Part shown: piece by piece, positions 40,406 through 48,976 of the stretch
How the letters are laid out: every line of letters begins with the position of its first letter
Position numbering within the stretch: position 1 is the stretch's first letter
DNA from: Parvibaculum sp049303435
GTDB taxonomy: Bacteria; Pseudomonadota; Alphaproteobacteria; Parvibaculales; Parvibaculaceae
Direction: 5' to 3'
Length of the DNA: 49,873 bases
Assembly: GCA_049303435.1 (NCBI GenBank)
Contig: JBAQNC010000143.1
Span: forward strand, 1-49,873
Notes under the pieces: model-generated
What the model was told of the DNA's origin: nothing
Database searches by the model: none
The model's input: only the letters and a program-made list of their open reading frames with translations
Program-made: the position numbers and the translations under genes

Positions 40406-41602
40406 GTGATTACCCCTGTTTTACCGACATATGCGCGGGCCAACCTCGAATTTGAACGGGGCGAGGGCCCCTACCTCTATACCGCTGACGGTACCCGCTA
40501 TCTCGATTTTGGCGCGGGCATCGCTGTCAATGCGCTGGGCTACAGCCATCCCAAGCTGATCAAGGCTCTGGTGGAGCAGGCGGGCAAGGTCTGGCACCTG
40601 TCCAACATCTACCGCATTCCCGGTCAGGAAAAGCTGGCGCGTCAGCTCATCGAGGCGACCTTTGCCGACACGGTCTTCTTCACCAATTCCGGCGCCGAGG
40701 CGCTCGAATGCGCCATCAAGATGGCTCGCAAATATCATTATGCGGGTGGCCATCCCGAGCGTACCGATCTCATCACCTTCGAGGGCGCGTTTCATGGACG
40801 CACGCTCGCGACCATCGCGGCTGGCGGCAATCCGAAATATCTCGAAGGCTTCGGTCCGGCCATGCCCGGTTTCGTGCAGGTGCCTTTCGGCGACGTAAAG
40901 GCCTTGAAAGCCGCTATCGGACCCCACACGGCGGGCGTTCTCATCGAGCCGCTGCAAGGCGAGGGTGGCATTCGCGTGTTGCCCAATGAAGCGCTGCGTG
41001 AAATCCGGGCCGCTTGCGATGAGGCAGGCATCCTTCTCATCCTCGATGAAGTGCAAACGGGCTTTGGCCGCACGGGCAAGCTCTTCGCCCATGAACTGGC
41101 GGGCATCACACCGGACATCATGCCGATTGCCAAGGCGCTCGGCGGCGGCTTCCCGGTCGGTGCATGCCTTGCGACGGAAGAAGCCGCGCGCGGCATGGTG
41201 GTTGGCACGCATGGCTCGACCTATGGCGGCAACCCGCTCGCCATGGCGGTCGCAAGCGCTGCGGTCGAGGAAATGACCAAGCCCGAGTTTCTCGAACATG
41301 TCCGCGAGATGGGCGTGAAGCTTTCGCAGAAGCTTGCCATGCTTGCCGATCAGCACCCGACCATTATCGAAAGCATTCGTGGTCAGGCCCTGATGGTCGG
41401 CATCAAGACACGCATCGTGAACACAGAGCTTGTCGAGGCGCTGCGCACTGAACACCTTCTCACCGTCGGTGCGGGCGATAATGTCGTGCGTCTGTTGCCG
41501 CCCCTTATTATCGATGAAGCCCAGCTCGACGAGGCGATCGAAAAACTCGACCGCGCCTGTACCGCGCTGGAAGTCAAAGCCGCGAAGGGAGATGTCGCAT
41601 GA
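40406..41602 (+). CDS. argD: ArgD, acetylornithine aminotransferase
   Basis: This 398-residue class-III PLP aminotransferase makes N-acetylornithine in arginine synthesis (and may act in lysine synthesis). The PLP-site strand is ILLILDEVQTGFGRTGKLFA (around residue 210-229), and the Schiff-base lysine lies in MPIAKALGGGFPVGA. The N-terminus carries LYTADGTRYLDFGAGIAVNA and FFTNSGAEALECAIKMARKY. The start is GTG at 40406 with GAGAAGGACTAG before it; the leader peptide and dyad described above lie upstream. The stop overlaps the argF start (ATGA), so argD and argF are coupled. Confidence 0.95.
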   Translation: MITPVLPTYARANLEFERGEGPYLYTADGTRYLDFGAGIAVNALGYSHPKLIKALVEQAGKVWHLSNIYRIPGQEKLARQLIEATFADTVFFTNSGAEALECAIKMARKYHYAGGHPERTDLITFEGAFHGRTLATIAAGGNPKYLEGFGPAMPGFVQVPFGDVKALKAAIGPHTAGVLIEPLQGEGGIRVLPNEALREIRAACDEAGILLILDEVQTGFGRTGKLFAHELAGITPDIMPIAKALGGGFPVGACLATEEAARGMVVGTHGSTYGGNPLAMAVASAAVEEMTKPEFLEHVREMGVKLSQKLAMLADQHPTIIESIRGQALMVGIKTRIVNTELVEALRTEHLLTVGAGDNVVRLLPPLIIDEAQLDEAIEKLDRACTALEVKAAKGDVA

Positions 41603-42525
41603 CGCGCCATTTTCTTGACCTCGATATTGTTACCCCCACCGATATTCGCGATATGTTGAGCGACGCCTTGCAGCGCAAGACCGAGCGCAACGGCATGGGC
41701 CATGCGTTGCCGGACAAGGACAGCCCGCTCAAGGGCAAGCTGCTGGCGATGATTTTCGAAAAGCCGTCTACGCGTACGCGCGTCTCTTTCGATGTCGCCA
41801 TGCGTCAGCTGGGTGGCGAGACGCTGCTGCTGAACGGCAATGATACGCAGCTCGGGCGCGGCGAAACCATTGCCGACACGGCCCGGGTGCTTTCGCGCTA
41901 TGTGGACGCCATCATGATCCGCACCTCCGACCACGATAACCTCACCGAGCTTGCCGAATATGCGACCGTGCCCGTCATCAACGGCCTGACGGATCGCTCG
42001 CATCCCTGTCAGTTGATGGCCGATGTGATGACCTTTGAAGAACACAAGGGCCCGATCAAGGGACGTAAGGTCGCCTGGGTTGGGGACGGCAACAACATGG
42101 TGACCTCGTGGATTCATGCCGCCACGCAGCTCGAATTTGAGCTTGCGATTGCTTGCCCCGATGAGTTTGCGCCCGATCCGGAGGCGCTCGACTGGGCTCG
42201 GTCCAAGGGCGCAAGGGTCTCCGTGTCGACTGATCCCTATGAAGCAGTCAAGGGCGCCGACGCGGTCAACGCCGACACATGGGTCTCGATGGGTATGGAA
42301 GATGAGCGGGCCAAACATCGCCATAATTTGCTGGCACCCTATCAGGTCAATACCCGTCTCATGGCAGCAGCAGGCAAGGATGCGATCTTCATGCATTGCC
42401 TGCCGGCGCATCGGGATGAGGAAGTGACGGCCGATGTCATCGACGGTCCTCAGTCGGTCGTGTTTGATGAGGCCGAAAATCGCCTCCACGCCCAGAAAGG
42501 CGTTCTGGCCTGGTGTTTCTCGTAA
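41599..42525 (+). CDS. argF: ArgF, ornithine carbamoyltransferase
   Basis: This 308-residue enzyme joins carbamoyl phosphate to ornithine to give citrulline. The carbamoyl-phosphate loop is EKPSTRTRVSFDVAMRQLGG (about residues 54-73). GRGETIADTARVLSRYVDAI follows, and DRSHPCQLMADVMTFEEHKG (about 133-152) has the HPCQ motif. Ornithine binding is in WVSMGMEDE and in the late FMHCLPAHRDEEV loop. Its length is normal. It is translationally coupled to argD and lies 35 bp before hslO, in the gene order common in rhizobia-like bacteria. Confidence 0.95.
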   Translation: MTRHFLDLDIVTPTDIRDMLSDALQRKTERNGMGHALPDKDSPLKGKLLAMIFEKPSTRTRVSFDVAMRQLGGETLLLNGNDTQLGRGETIADTARVLSRYVDAIMIRTSDHDNLTELAEYATVPVINGLTDRSHPCQLMADVMTFEEHKGPIKGRKVAWVGDGNNMVTSWIHAATQLEFELAIACPDEFAPDPEALDWARSKGARVSVSTDPYEAVKGADAVNADTWVSMGMEDERAKHRHNLLAPYQVNTRLMAAAGKDAIFMHCLPAHRDEEVTADVIDGPQSVVFDEAENRLHAQKGVLAWCFS

Positions 42526-42560
42526 GACGCGGGCGTGCCCGCGCTTGGACAAAATAATTG

Positions 42561-43556
42561 ATGAACAAAAGCCTGAGCGTAACCGGCCAGATTGATGATG
42601 GTGACGATCTCGTCCTGCCATTCCAGATCGAGGGGCTGGGTATCCGGGGTCGTATCGTGCGCCTCGGGCCTTTGGTCGACCGGGTTCTGACGCAGCACAA
42701 TTATCCCGAGCCCGTCTCGCGCATGTTGGGCGAAGTGCTAGCGCTGACTGCCATGATCGGCGCTGCCTTGAAGTTCGAGGGGCGCTTCACCTTGCAGGCA
42801 CAGAGCAAGGGGCCGGTGCGTCTGGTCGTTGCCGACTACGAAACGCCCGATGCAGAACATCCGCACGGACGGCTGCGCGGCTATGCGCAAATGGATGACG
42901 AACGCGTCGCCGATGCGATTGCAGCCGGGCGATCGTCAACGGGCGATCTCCTCGGAGCGGGTTATCTGGCGCTGACGATCGACCAGGGTGCGGATATGGA
43001 ACGCTATCAAGGCATTGTGGCGCTTGACCCTGTCGGCTTGTCCGAAAGCGCACATGAATATTTTGCAAGTTCCGAGCAGGTTGCGACCACAATGCATATG
43101 GCGGCAGGACCCCTGTTCCAGCGCGATGCCGACGGCCGCGCGCACACGACATGGCGCGCGGGTGCAATCATGATCCAGCATATTGCGCGTGAGGGCGGTC
43201 TCACGGGTTATCGCGAAACGGACGAATCGCATGAGCCGACCAGCGATGAAGAAAACTGGAACCGCGCAACCATCCTCCTGAATACGGTAGAAGATCACGA
43301 GTTGCTCGACCCGTCTCTTGCGCCGACACGATTGCTGTTTCGCCTCTTCCATGAAGAGGGCGTCCGGGCGTTTGCGCCGGTTCATGTCGATTTTGCCTGC
43401 CGCTGTTCCCCCGAGCGCACACGATCCGTTCTCGGCTCCTTCGACAATGAGGAGATCGACGAGATGGTCAAGGACGGCATCGTCGAGGTGAAATGCGAAT
43501 TCTGTAGCGAGGTCTATCGCTTCGCGCCTGAGGAATTGAAAGAGGCCACCGAATGA
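42561..43556 (+). CDS. hslO: HslO (Hsp33), redox-activated chaperone
   Basis: This 331-residue chaperone holds unfolding proteins under oxidative stress. The C-terminal zinc-redox switch is present: CRC in VDFACRCSPERTRS and CEFC in VEVKCEFCSEVYRF, near residues 275-311, the C-x-C...C-x2-C pattern that releases zinc when oxidised. The N-terminal domain has the usual VLTQHNYPEPVSRMLGEVLA. The ATG at 42561 is chosen over the TTG three bases upstream. It follows argF by 35 bp and overlaps the next gene by ATGA, so it is in the arg operon or transcribed with it. Confidence 0.95.
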   Translation: MNKSLSVTGQIDDGDDLVLPFQIEGLGIRGRIVRLGPLVDRVLTQHNYPEPVSRMLGEVLALTAMIGAALKFEGRFTLQAQSKGPVRLVVADYETPDAEHPHGRLRGYAQMDDERVADAIAAGRSSTGDLLGAGYLALTIDQGADMERYQGIVALDPVGLSESAHEYFASSEQVATTMHMAAGPLFQRDADGRAHTTWRAGAIMIQHIAREGGLTGYRETDESHEPTSDEENWNRATILLNTVEDHELLDPSLAPTRLLFRLFHEEGVRAFAPVHVDFACRCSPERTRSVLGSFDNEEIDEMVKDGIVEVKCEFCSEVYRFAPEELKEATE

Positions 43557-44161
43557 AGTCTGCACTGCGCGTTCTTGTTGCATCGGCCCTTCTCGCGGGC
43601 GTCATTTCTCTGGCCGGTTGCGCCACGCCGCCACCGCCCACCCCACAGGCCACGATCGGTTTTATCGGCGCGCCTCTGAGACTTGAAGTGGCGCAGATCA
43701 CGATCGACAATCGATACCAGCCGCCGGGCAAGGCCCCCAATGTCGAGCAATTACATGAAGTCACGCCCTCGACTGTCGCGCGGCGTTGGCTTGAAACCCG
43801 CGTCGTGCCTATGGGCACGAGCGGGCAAGGCGTTTTGAAAATTATTGATGCCAGCGTTGTGCAGGAAAAGCTGCCAATCAAGGGTGGGATCACCGGCTTT
43901 TTTGGCGATCAGGTCGATTCAAAGCTCGTTGGCAAGCTGCGCGTCGAACTCATCGTGGCGACAGGGCAGGGTGTCGGCAAGGCGGTCACGACCTATAAAG
44001 TCAACGTTATGGCGGATGCCGAGCAGACCATCCTGCAAAGCGCAACGCTGAATGATCGCGACAGCGCCTATTTCACGCTGATGCAAAATCTCGCCAACCA
44101 GTTCGACAAGACCGCCACGTCAGAGGTCAATCGCGTTATGTCCAGCGCATTGGCGCGCTGA
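43553..44161 (+). CDS. Putative lipoprotein of the hslO operon
   Basis: This 202-residue protein starts with a lipoprotein signal peptide and lipobox (ASALLAGVISLAGCATPPP, lipidated Cys near residue 23). The mature part is mixed alpha/beta (APLRLEVAQITIDNRYQPPG, then ETRVVPMGTSGQGVLKIIDA and LVGKLRVELIVATGQGVGKA). It ends in a helical tail with FTLMQNLANQFDKTATSEVN. I do not recognise a domain. It is likely anchored in the periplasmic face of a membrane. The start overlaps the hslO stop as ATGA, so synthesis is coupled. A role in outer-membrane homeostasis would be a guess. It converges on argE. Confidence 0.75.
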   Translation: MKSALRVLVASALLAGVISLAGCATPPPPTPQATIGFIGAPLRLEVAQITIDNRYQPPGKAPNVEQLHEVTPSTVARRWLETRVVPMGTSGQGVLKIIDASVVQEKLPIKGGITGFFGDQVDSKLVGKLRVELIVATGQGVGKAVTTYKVNVMADAEQTILQSATLNDRDSAYFTLMQNLANQFDKTATSEVNRVMSSALAR

Positions 44162-44175
44162 AGTCAGGCGACTGT

Positions 44176-45345
44176 CTATGCCTGTCGCACGAAATCGGCC
44201 AGCCGCGCCATGAAGCGTTCGCATTCGGCGACCTGCGATAGCGCAATGAACTCATTGGGCTTGTGCGCCTGATCGATTGAGCCCGGCCCACAGATGACGG
44301 TCGGAATATCCGCCATCTGAAAAAGACCGGCCTCGGTATTATAGGAGACAGCCTCGGCGGTGTTGCATTGCGCGAGCTTCATCACCAGCGTCTCGCCGGG
44401 ATCGCCCTCGCAGGCCGCGAGCCCTGGACTTTCCGCCCGTACTACCGTCACGATGGATGATTTGGGATGGACCGCACGCATGCGTGGCAACACAACATCT
44501 TTAGAAAATGTGTTGAGCCGCGTCAGGATTTCCGTCTCGTCGGCGTCCGGCAGCGAACGATATTCCCAGGCGAATGAACAGGTGTGCGGGATGATATTGA
44601 CCGCCGTGCCGCCCTTGATCATGCCGATATTGATCGTCGTATAGGGTGGCGTGAAGCGTCCCGATGCATCGCCACGCTGGCGCATTTCTTCCGCCAGCCG
44701 CATCAATTCGGTGATGAGTTCCGCAGCATATTGAATGGCGCTGACGCCTTGATGTGTCTGGCTTGAATGAAATTCAAGTCCCGTCACCGTCGTGTAATAG
44801 GAGCGGATGCCCTTATGCGCGTTGACGACCTTCATGTTGGACGGTTCGCCGACGATCACGACTTGCGGGCGTGGTAGATCGCGAATGACCGTCTCGATCA
44901 TGGGCCGTACGCCGAGGCAGCCGACTTCCTCGTCATAGGAAAGCGCCAGATGCACCGGTAGCGAAGGATCCGCCGCAATGAAATCGGGCACGGCGGCAAG
45001 CGCGCAACCAATAAAGCTTTTCATGTCGCTGGTGCCGCGACCGAAGAGATAGCCATCGCGCTCCACGACGTCGAAAGGGTCACTTTCCCAGTCCTGTCCG
45101 TCAACGGGCACGACGTCCGTATGACCCGAAAGCACAATCCCACCCGCGCGGTCCTTCGGTCCGACGGTCGCAAAGAGATTGGACTTCGTATTGTCTTCAT
45201 TAGCAACGCGCGTCGACGCGATCCCGTGGCTTGCCAGATAGTCTTCGACGAAGGTGATGAGGTCGAGATTGGAATTACGGCTCGTCGTGTCGAACGAAAT
45301 GAGCTTCGCAATCATCTCGCGGGTTGAATAGTGCTGGGCGGGCAT
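44176..45345 (-). CDS. argE: ArgE, acetylornithine deacetylase
   Basis: This 389-residue M20 metallopeptidase-like enzyme removes the acetyl group from N-acetylornithine. Metal and catalytic residues are seen in LSGHTDVVPVDGQDW, then GRGTSDMKSFIGCALAAVPD, then the EE pair in SYDEEVGCLGVRP. The last ligand His is in IDQAHKPNEFIALSQ. The ATG at 45345 (MPAQHYSTREMIAKL) has AGGAG eight bases before it. The frame runs on upstream, but those residues are not conserved. It faces the argD-argF-hslO group across a 14-bp convergent gap, completing a local arginine-synthesis cluster. Confidence 0.92.
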   Translation of the reverse strand: MPAQHYSTREMIAKLISFDTTSRNSNLDLITFVEDYLASHGIASTRVANEDNTKSNLFATVGPKDRAGGIVLSGHTDVVPVDGQDWESDPFDVVERDGYLFGRGTSDMKSFIGCALAAVPDFIAADPSLPVHLALSYDEEVGCLGVRPMIETVIRDLPRPQVVIVGEPSNMKVVNAHKGIRSYYTTVTGLEFHSSQTHQGVSAIQYAAELITELMRLAEEMRQRGDASGRFTPPYTTINIGMIKGGTAVNIIPHTCSFAWEYRSLPDADETEILTRLNTFSKDVVLPRMRAVHPKSSIVTVVRAESPGLAACEGDPGETLVMKLAQCNTAEAVSYNTEAGLFQMADIPTVICGPGSIDQAHKPNEFIALSQVAECERFMARLADFVRQA

Positions 45346-45398
45346 GGAAGTCTCCTGTCTGGAACGGAGACTATAACGCAAACCGGGGTCGCTTACGA

Positions 45399-45791
45399 TC
45401 AGTTGGGGAGTTGGGTGACCAGCGGGCAATCGAGCGAAAAGGCGGGGATCGAAACCTCTAGTGTTTCACCTTTTTCGGTTTCCATCTGATAGCTGCCGAA
45501 CATGATGCCGAAAGGCGTCGAGAGCGGCGTGCCGCTGGTATATTCGAAACATTCTCCGGGCTTCAGCACGGGCTGTTCGCCGACGACGCCGGGACCGCGC
45601 ACTTCGTGCTGGCGGCCTGCCGCGTCGGTGATGCGCCAGTGACGCGAACGCAATTGCACCGTCCGCTCGCCGCGATTTTCGATAGTCACGTGATAGGCCC
45701 AGACGAAATAGTCCTTCTCCGGTTCGGACTGATCCTCCAGAAAGGTGGGCTCGACTTCAATATGGATCGAATGACTTGTCGCGCTAAACAT
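45399..45791 (-). CDS. apaG: ApaG protein
   Basis: This 130-residue ApaG protein (CorD/ApaG fibronectin-III-like fold) has the family pattern VEPTFLEDQSEPEKDYFVWA, then YHVTIENRGERTVQLRSRHW with the HWRITDA segment, and the Gly-rich VRGPGVVGEQPVLKPGECFEY with SGTPLSTPFGIMFGSYQME. Its role is not settled; it has been tied to Co/Mg resistance and diadenosine tetraphosphate in enterobacteria. It lies between metZ and argE on the same strand, 178 bp after the metZ stop. Confidence 0.93.
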   Translation of the reverse strand: MFSATSHSIHIEVEPTFLEDQSEPEKDYFVWAYHVTIENRGERTVQLRSRHWRITDAAGRQHEVRGPGVVGEQPVLKPGECFEYTSGTPLSTPFGIMFGSYQMETEKGETLEVSIPAFSLDCPLVTQLPN

Positions 45792-45969
45792 TGGCGTTCC
45801 TTGCCCGAATGCGTCTCTGGTTGGGTCTCGTCACCGCGGCTTTCTGGCCGGGATGTCGTTTGTACCTGAAGCAATTGCCGGGGCCATGGATCATGAACCT
45901 CGGCATTCAGTCTAGCCGAAATCGGCTAATCCCGGATTAATGGATTTTGTCGCAAAGGTTAACGTTTGT

Positions 45970-47148
45970 TCACGCCTTGGCCAGTGCCGCATCGAGGTCT
46001 TCGATCAGGTCTTGAATATCCTCAAGCCCGACGGACAGACGCAGCATACCCGCTGTGATGCCGACCGCCGCGCGCTGCTCATCGGTCAGCCGCTGATGTG
46101 TGGTCGTGGCCGGATGCGTAATCAGGCTTTTGGCATCACCCAGATTGTTGGAAATCTTGATGACCTTCAGCGCATTACCGAAGCGGAACGTAGCGTCCTG
46201 TCCGCCCTTGACTTCGAAGGCGACGATATTGCCGCCCATCTCCATCTGTGACATGGCGAGTTCATGTTGCGGATGGCTCTCCAACGAGGGATGCAGAACG
46301 CGGGCGACCTTCGGATGCCCTTCAAGGAAGCGGGCGACTGCCTCGCCATTGCGCGCATGTTCGCGCACGCGCAGGTCCAGCGTTTCAAGGCTTTTCAGCA
46401 TTACCCAGGCATTGAACGGGCTGATCGAGGGCCCCGTCTGGCGCATGAAATTATGCAGGTTCTCGTCGATCCACTGCTTCGACGACAGGATCACGCCGCC
46501 AAGGCAGCGGCCCTGTCCGTCGATATGTTTGGTTGCAGAATAGACGACGATATCGGCGCCAAGTTCCAGCGGGCGCTGCAGGATCGGCGTTGCAAATACA
46601 TTGTCGATCATCAGCAACGCGCCGACGGAATGGGCGATTTCCGCGACCTTGCGCACGTCGATGATTTCAAGCGTCGGGTTCGACGGCGATTCCAGAAATA
46701 CGACCTTGGTGTTGGGGCGGATTTCCCGTTTCCAGGCGTCGAGATCGCGCCCGTCGATCAGTGTCGAGGTGATGCCATAACGCGGCAGCAATTCCTCGAT
46801 GACAAAGCGGCAGGAGCCGAATAGCGCCTGGCTCGCCAGCACATGGTCGCCTGTCTTGAGGCAACAAAGCAGGGCGGACGTCACCGCCGCCATGCCGGTC
46901 GCCGTGGCGCGCGCGTCTTCTGCGCCTTCCAGCAGCGCCATGCGCTCTTCGAACATGCGTATCGTGGGATTGGCGAAGCGCGAGTAGATGAAACCCGGTT
47001 CTTCATTCTTGAAGCGCCTTACCGCTGCTTCCATGGTCTCATAGACGTAGCCCGAGGTGAGGAAGAGGGCTTCGCTCGTCTCGCCATACTGGCTGCGCAA
47101 TGTGCCGCCATGAACGAGCTGTGTGCGGGGTCTGAGGGTCTTGGTCAT
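45970..47148 (-). CDS. metZ: MetZ, O-succinylhomoserine sulfhydrylase
   Basis: This 392-residue Cys/Met-metabolism PLP enzyme turns O-succinylhomoserine and sulfide into homocysteine. The PLP lysine is in VVYSATKHIDGQGRCLGGVI (about residue 205). The N-terminal substrate loop LRPRTQLVHGGTLRSQYGET and SEALFLTSGYVY are family marks. The ATG at 47148 (MTKTLRPRTQ) is the start; a TTG frame reaching 47226 would run back through the riboswitch terminator and is not real. It is the first gene behind an SAM-II aptamer, so its expression should fall when S-adenosylmethionine is plentiful. apaG follows. Confidence 0.93.
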   Translation of the reverse strand: MTKTLRPRTQLVHGGTLRSQYGETSEALFLTSGYVYETMEAAVRRFKNEEPGFIYSRFANPTIRMFEERMALLEGAEDARATATGMAAVTSALLCCLKTGDHVLASQALFGSCRFVIEELLPRYGITSTLIDGRDLDAWKREIRPNTKVVFLESPSNPTLEIIDVRKVAEIAHSVGALLMIDNVFATPILQRPLELGADIVVYSATKHIDGQGRCLGGVILSSKQWIDENLHNFMRQTGPSISPFNAWVMLKSLETLDLRVREHARNGEAVARFLEGHPKVARVLHPSLESHPQHELAMSQMEMGGNIVAFEVKGGQDATFRFGNALKVIKISNNLGDAKSLITHPATTTHQRLTDEQRAAVGITAGMLRLSVGLEDIQDLIEDLDAALAKA

Positions 47149-47190
47149 ATCGAACGTCCTGCGTGCGCCCCTCCAATGGGGCCGAAAATA

Positions 47191-47220
47191 TAAAAACCCC
47201 GACCGAAAAGGACGGGGTTT
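47191..47220 (-). terminator. Intrinsic terminator in the metZ leader
   Basis: On the minus strand, AAACCCCG and CGGGGTTT pair, with an extra CC/GG inside, followed by TTTTTAT. It lies about 14 bp beyond the SAM-II aptamer and before metZ, so the riboswitch can act by transcription termination. Confidence 0.8.
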
Positions 47221-47233
47221 ACGCAAAACCCGA

Positions 47234-47288
47234 CCTTTTTAGCGATTTATTTAACGTGGTCGCAAGCCGGTCGGCTCAAATCACCACG
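47234..47288 (-). ncRNA. SAM-II riboswitch aptamer before metZ
   Basis: Read on the minus strand, the aptamer has the P1 arms CGTGGT and ACCACG, which pair perfectly, the conserved TGATTTGAGCCG after the first arm, GCTTGCG before the second, then GTTAAATAAATCGCTAAAAAGG forming the pseudoknot strand. This order matches the SAM-II (metA-type) class found upstream of methionine genes in alphaproteobacteria. S-adenosylmethionine binding would repress metZ. A terminator follows at 47191-47220. Confidence 0.92.
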
Positions 47289-47419
47289 AATTCTGGGGCC
47301 GAAAGCTAAGCGCATGAATTGGCCTCGTCAAGCGATGATGGAGGCGAGACAGGGCTTTGCCTGAGCCCCGCCCAGACTTATAACGGGCATCCAGCAGGGA
47401 AAGCCCCAAAAGGCAGGAC

Positions 47420-48577
47420 ATGACGAAATCGGCGGACGATCTTTTTCCCCACCATGATGGGCTCGAAATCCGGCGCGGACCGGGACAGCTCCATGCCACA
47501 GGCATCCTGCCGTCCCACGGCATCGAGACGATGATCCGCGAGCAGGAAATCTGGGGCACACGCGAGCTTGATGCCAATCAAATCCAGCCTGCCAGCCTCG
47601 ATCTTCGCCTGGGCGCCACGGCCTATCGCCTGCGCGCGAGCTTCCTTCCCGGTCCGACACGCGGTGTCATGGAATGCGTGGAAGACCTGATGCTGCACAA
47701 GATCGACTTGAGCGACGGCGCGGTGTTGGAGACAGGCTGTGTCTATCTCGTGCCGTTGGTGGAGGCTCTGGCGCTGACCGAACGAACTTCAGCCTCAGCC
47801 AATCCGAAAAGCTCGACCGGCCGCCTTGACGTCTTTACCCGTCTCATCACCGATTTTGGCACCGAATTCGATCAGGTTGTCGCAGGCTACAAGGGACATT
47901 TGTTCCTCGAAATTTCGCCCCGCACATTCCCCATTCTCGTGCGTCCCGGCTCGCGGCTTGCGCAGATCCGTTTCCGCCGTGGGTCGCATACGAGTTCCGA
48001 CGCAGAGATGAAGCGGCTGCATGAAGAGATCGGGCTTGTCGATGGCGAGGCGGATATCGATGGCGGCATCGCGCTGACCGTCAATCTCACACCCGACAAG
48101 GAACACGATATTGTCGGCTACCGTGCCAAGCGTCATTCGGGCGTGATCGACGTCGACAAGGTCGACGCCTATGAGGTGCTCGACTTTTGGGATCCCGTGA
48201 AAGTGCGCCCCGGCAAGGGGCTTATTCTGGACCCGGATGAATTCTATATCCTGGCTTCGCGCGAGGCCCTGCAAATCCCGGCAACTCATGCCGCCGAAAT
48301 GGTCGCTTATAATCCGCTGGTCGGTGAGTTTCGCGTCCACTATGCGGGCTTCTTCGATCCGGGTTTCGGCATGCGCGAGGCGGGCGGCGCGGGCAGCCGC
48401 ATCGTGCTCGAAGTCCGCAGTCACGAAGTGCCATTCATTCTCGAAGACGGCCAGATCATCGGGCGCTTCGTTCTGGAGCGTCTGACGGATCGACCCACCA
48501 TACTTTATGGCGCCGGGCTTGGTTCCAATTACCAGCGTCAGGGCCTGAAGCTGTCGAAACATTTCAAAGCCCTCTGA
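47420..48577 (+). CDS. dcd: 2'-deoxycytidine 5'-triphosphate deaminase (long form)
   Basis: This 385-residue protein is the double-length DCD found in alphaproteobacteria, nearly twice the usual 190 residues. The first half begins GILPSHGIETMIREQEIWGT, then LDANQIQPASLDLRLG, and carries the dUTPase-fold motif ANPKSSTGRLDVFTRLITDF (about residues 130-149). The second half is a related dUTPase-like unit (LDPDEFYILASREALQIPAT, then HAAEMVAYNPLVGEFRVHYA). It deaminates dCTP to dUTP for thymidylate synthesis. It is divergent from metZ; its promoter lies in the 130 bp between it and the SAM-II aptamer. lrgA follows four bases later. Confidence 0.88.
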   Translation: MTKSADDLFPHHDGLEIRRGPGQLHATGILPSHGIETMIREQEIWGTRELDANQIQPASLDLRLGATAYRLRASFLPGPTRGVMECVEDLMLHKIDLSDGAVLETGCVYLVPLVEALALTERTSASANPKSSTGRLDVFTRLITDFGTEFDQVVAGYKGHLFLEISPRTFPILVRPGSRLAQIRFRRGSHTSSDAEMKRLHEEIGLVDGEADIDGGIALTVNLTPDKEHDIVGYRAKRHSGVIDVDKVDAYEVLDFWDPVKVRPGKGLILDPDEFYILASREALQIPATHAAEMVAYNPLVGEFRVHYAGFFDPGFGMREAGGAGSRIVLEVRSHEVPFILEDGQIIGRFVLERLTDRPTILYGAGLGSNYQRQGLKLSKHFKAL

Positions 48578-48580
48578 ACG

Positions 48581-48976
48581 ATGCGGGTGCTCAAAGCCAT
48601 TCAATGGATTCTGGCGTTTCTGGCGCTTGTTGCCTGCAATGAAGCGGGGAATTTTATTGCACACGAAACAGGCGTACCTGTGCCGGGCACCGTCATCGGC
48701 ATATTGATCCTGTTGCTTGCGCTCATGGCCTTGCGTCGCGTGCCGAATGCGTTGCAGTCGACATCCGTTTTTCTACTGGGCCACCTCAATCTCTTTTACG
48801 TGCCCGCAGGTGTCGGCGTTTTGGGCTACCTCACGCTTGTCGAAAAGGACCTCTGGTCCATTGTCATTACCATGTTTGCCAGCACCTTCCTTGCCATCAT
48901 CGCCGCCGCGCTTGCCTTTCAATGGGTGTTGCGTGTAACGGGCAAGGAGGACACAGCGCCGGAAGGTGAGCCATGA
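48581..48976 (+). CDS. LrgA/CidA-family membrane protein
   Basis: This 131-residue protein has four hydrophobic helices, including IQWILAFLALVACNEAGNFI, then VIGILILLLALMALRRV and FLLGHLNLFYVPAGVGVLGY. The pattern of a short polar tail (KEDTAPEGEP) and HETGVPVPGTVIGI is that of holin-like LrgA/CidA proteins. With LrgB, members affect murein-hydrolase export, stress or metabolite (pyruvate-type) transport. It starts three bases after dcd and overlaps lrgB (ATGA), so dcd-lrgA-lrgB appears to be one transcript. Confidence 0.85.
   Translation: MRVLKAIQWILAFLALVACNEAGNFIAHETGVPVPGTVIGILILLLALMALRRVPNALQSTSVFLLGHLNLFYVPAGVGVLGYLTLVEKDLWSIVITMFASTFLAIIAAALAFQWVLRVTGKEDTAPEGEP

Noticed and set aside
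47149..47226. Longer metZ reading frame from a TTG at 47226
   Set aside because: It lies in the riboswitch terminator. The ATG at 47148 matches the family's N-terminus.
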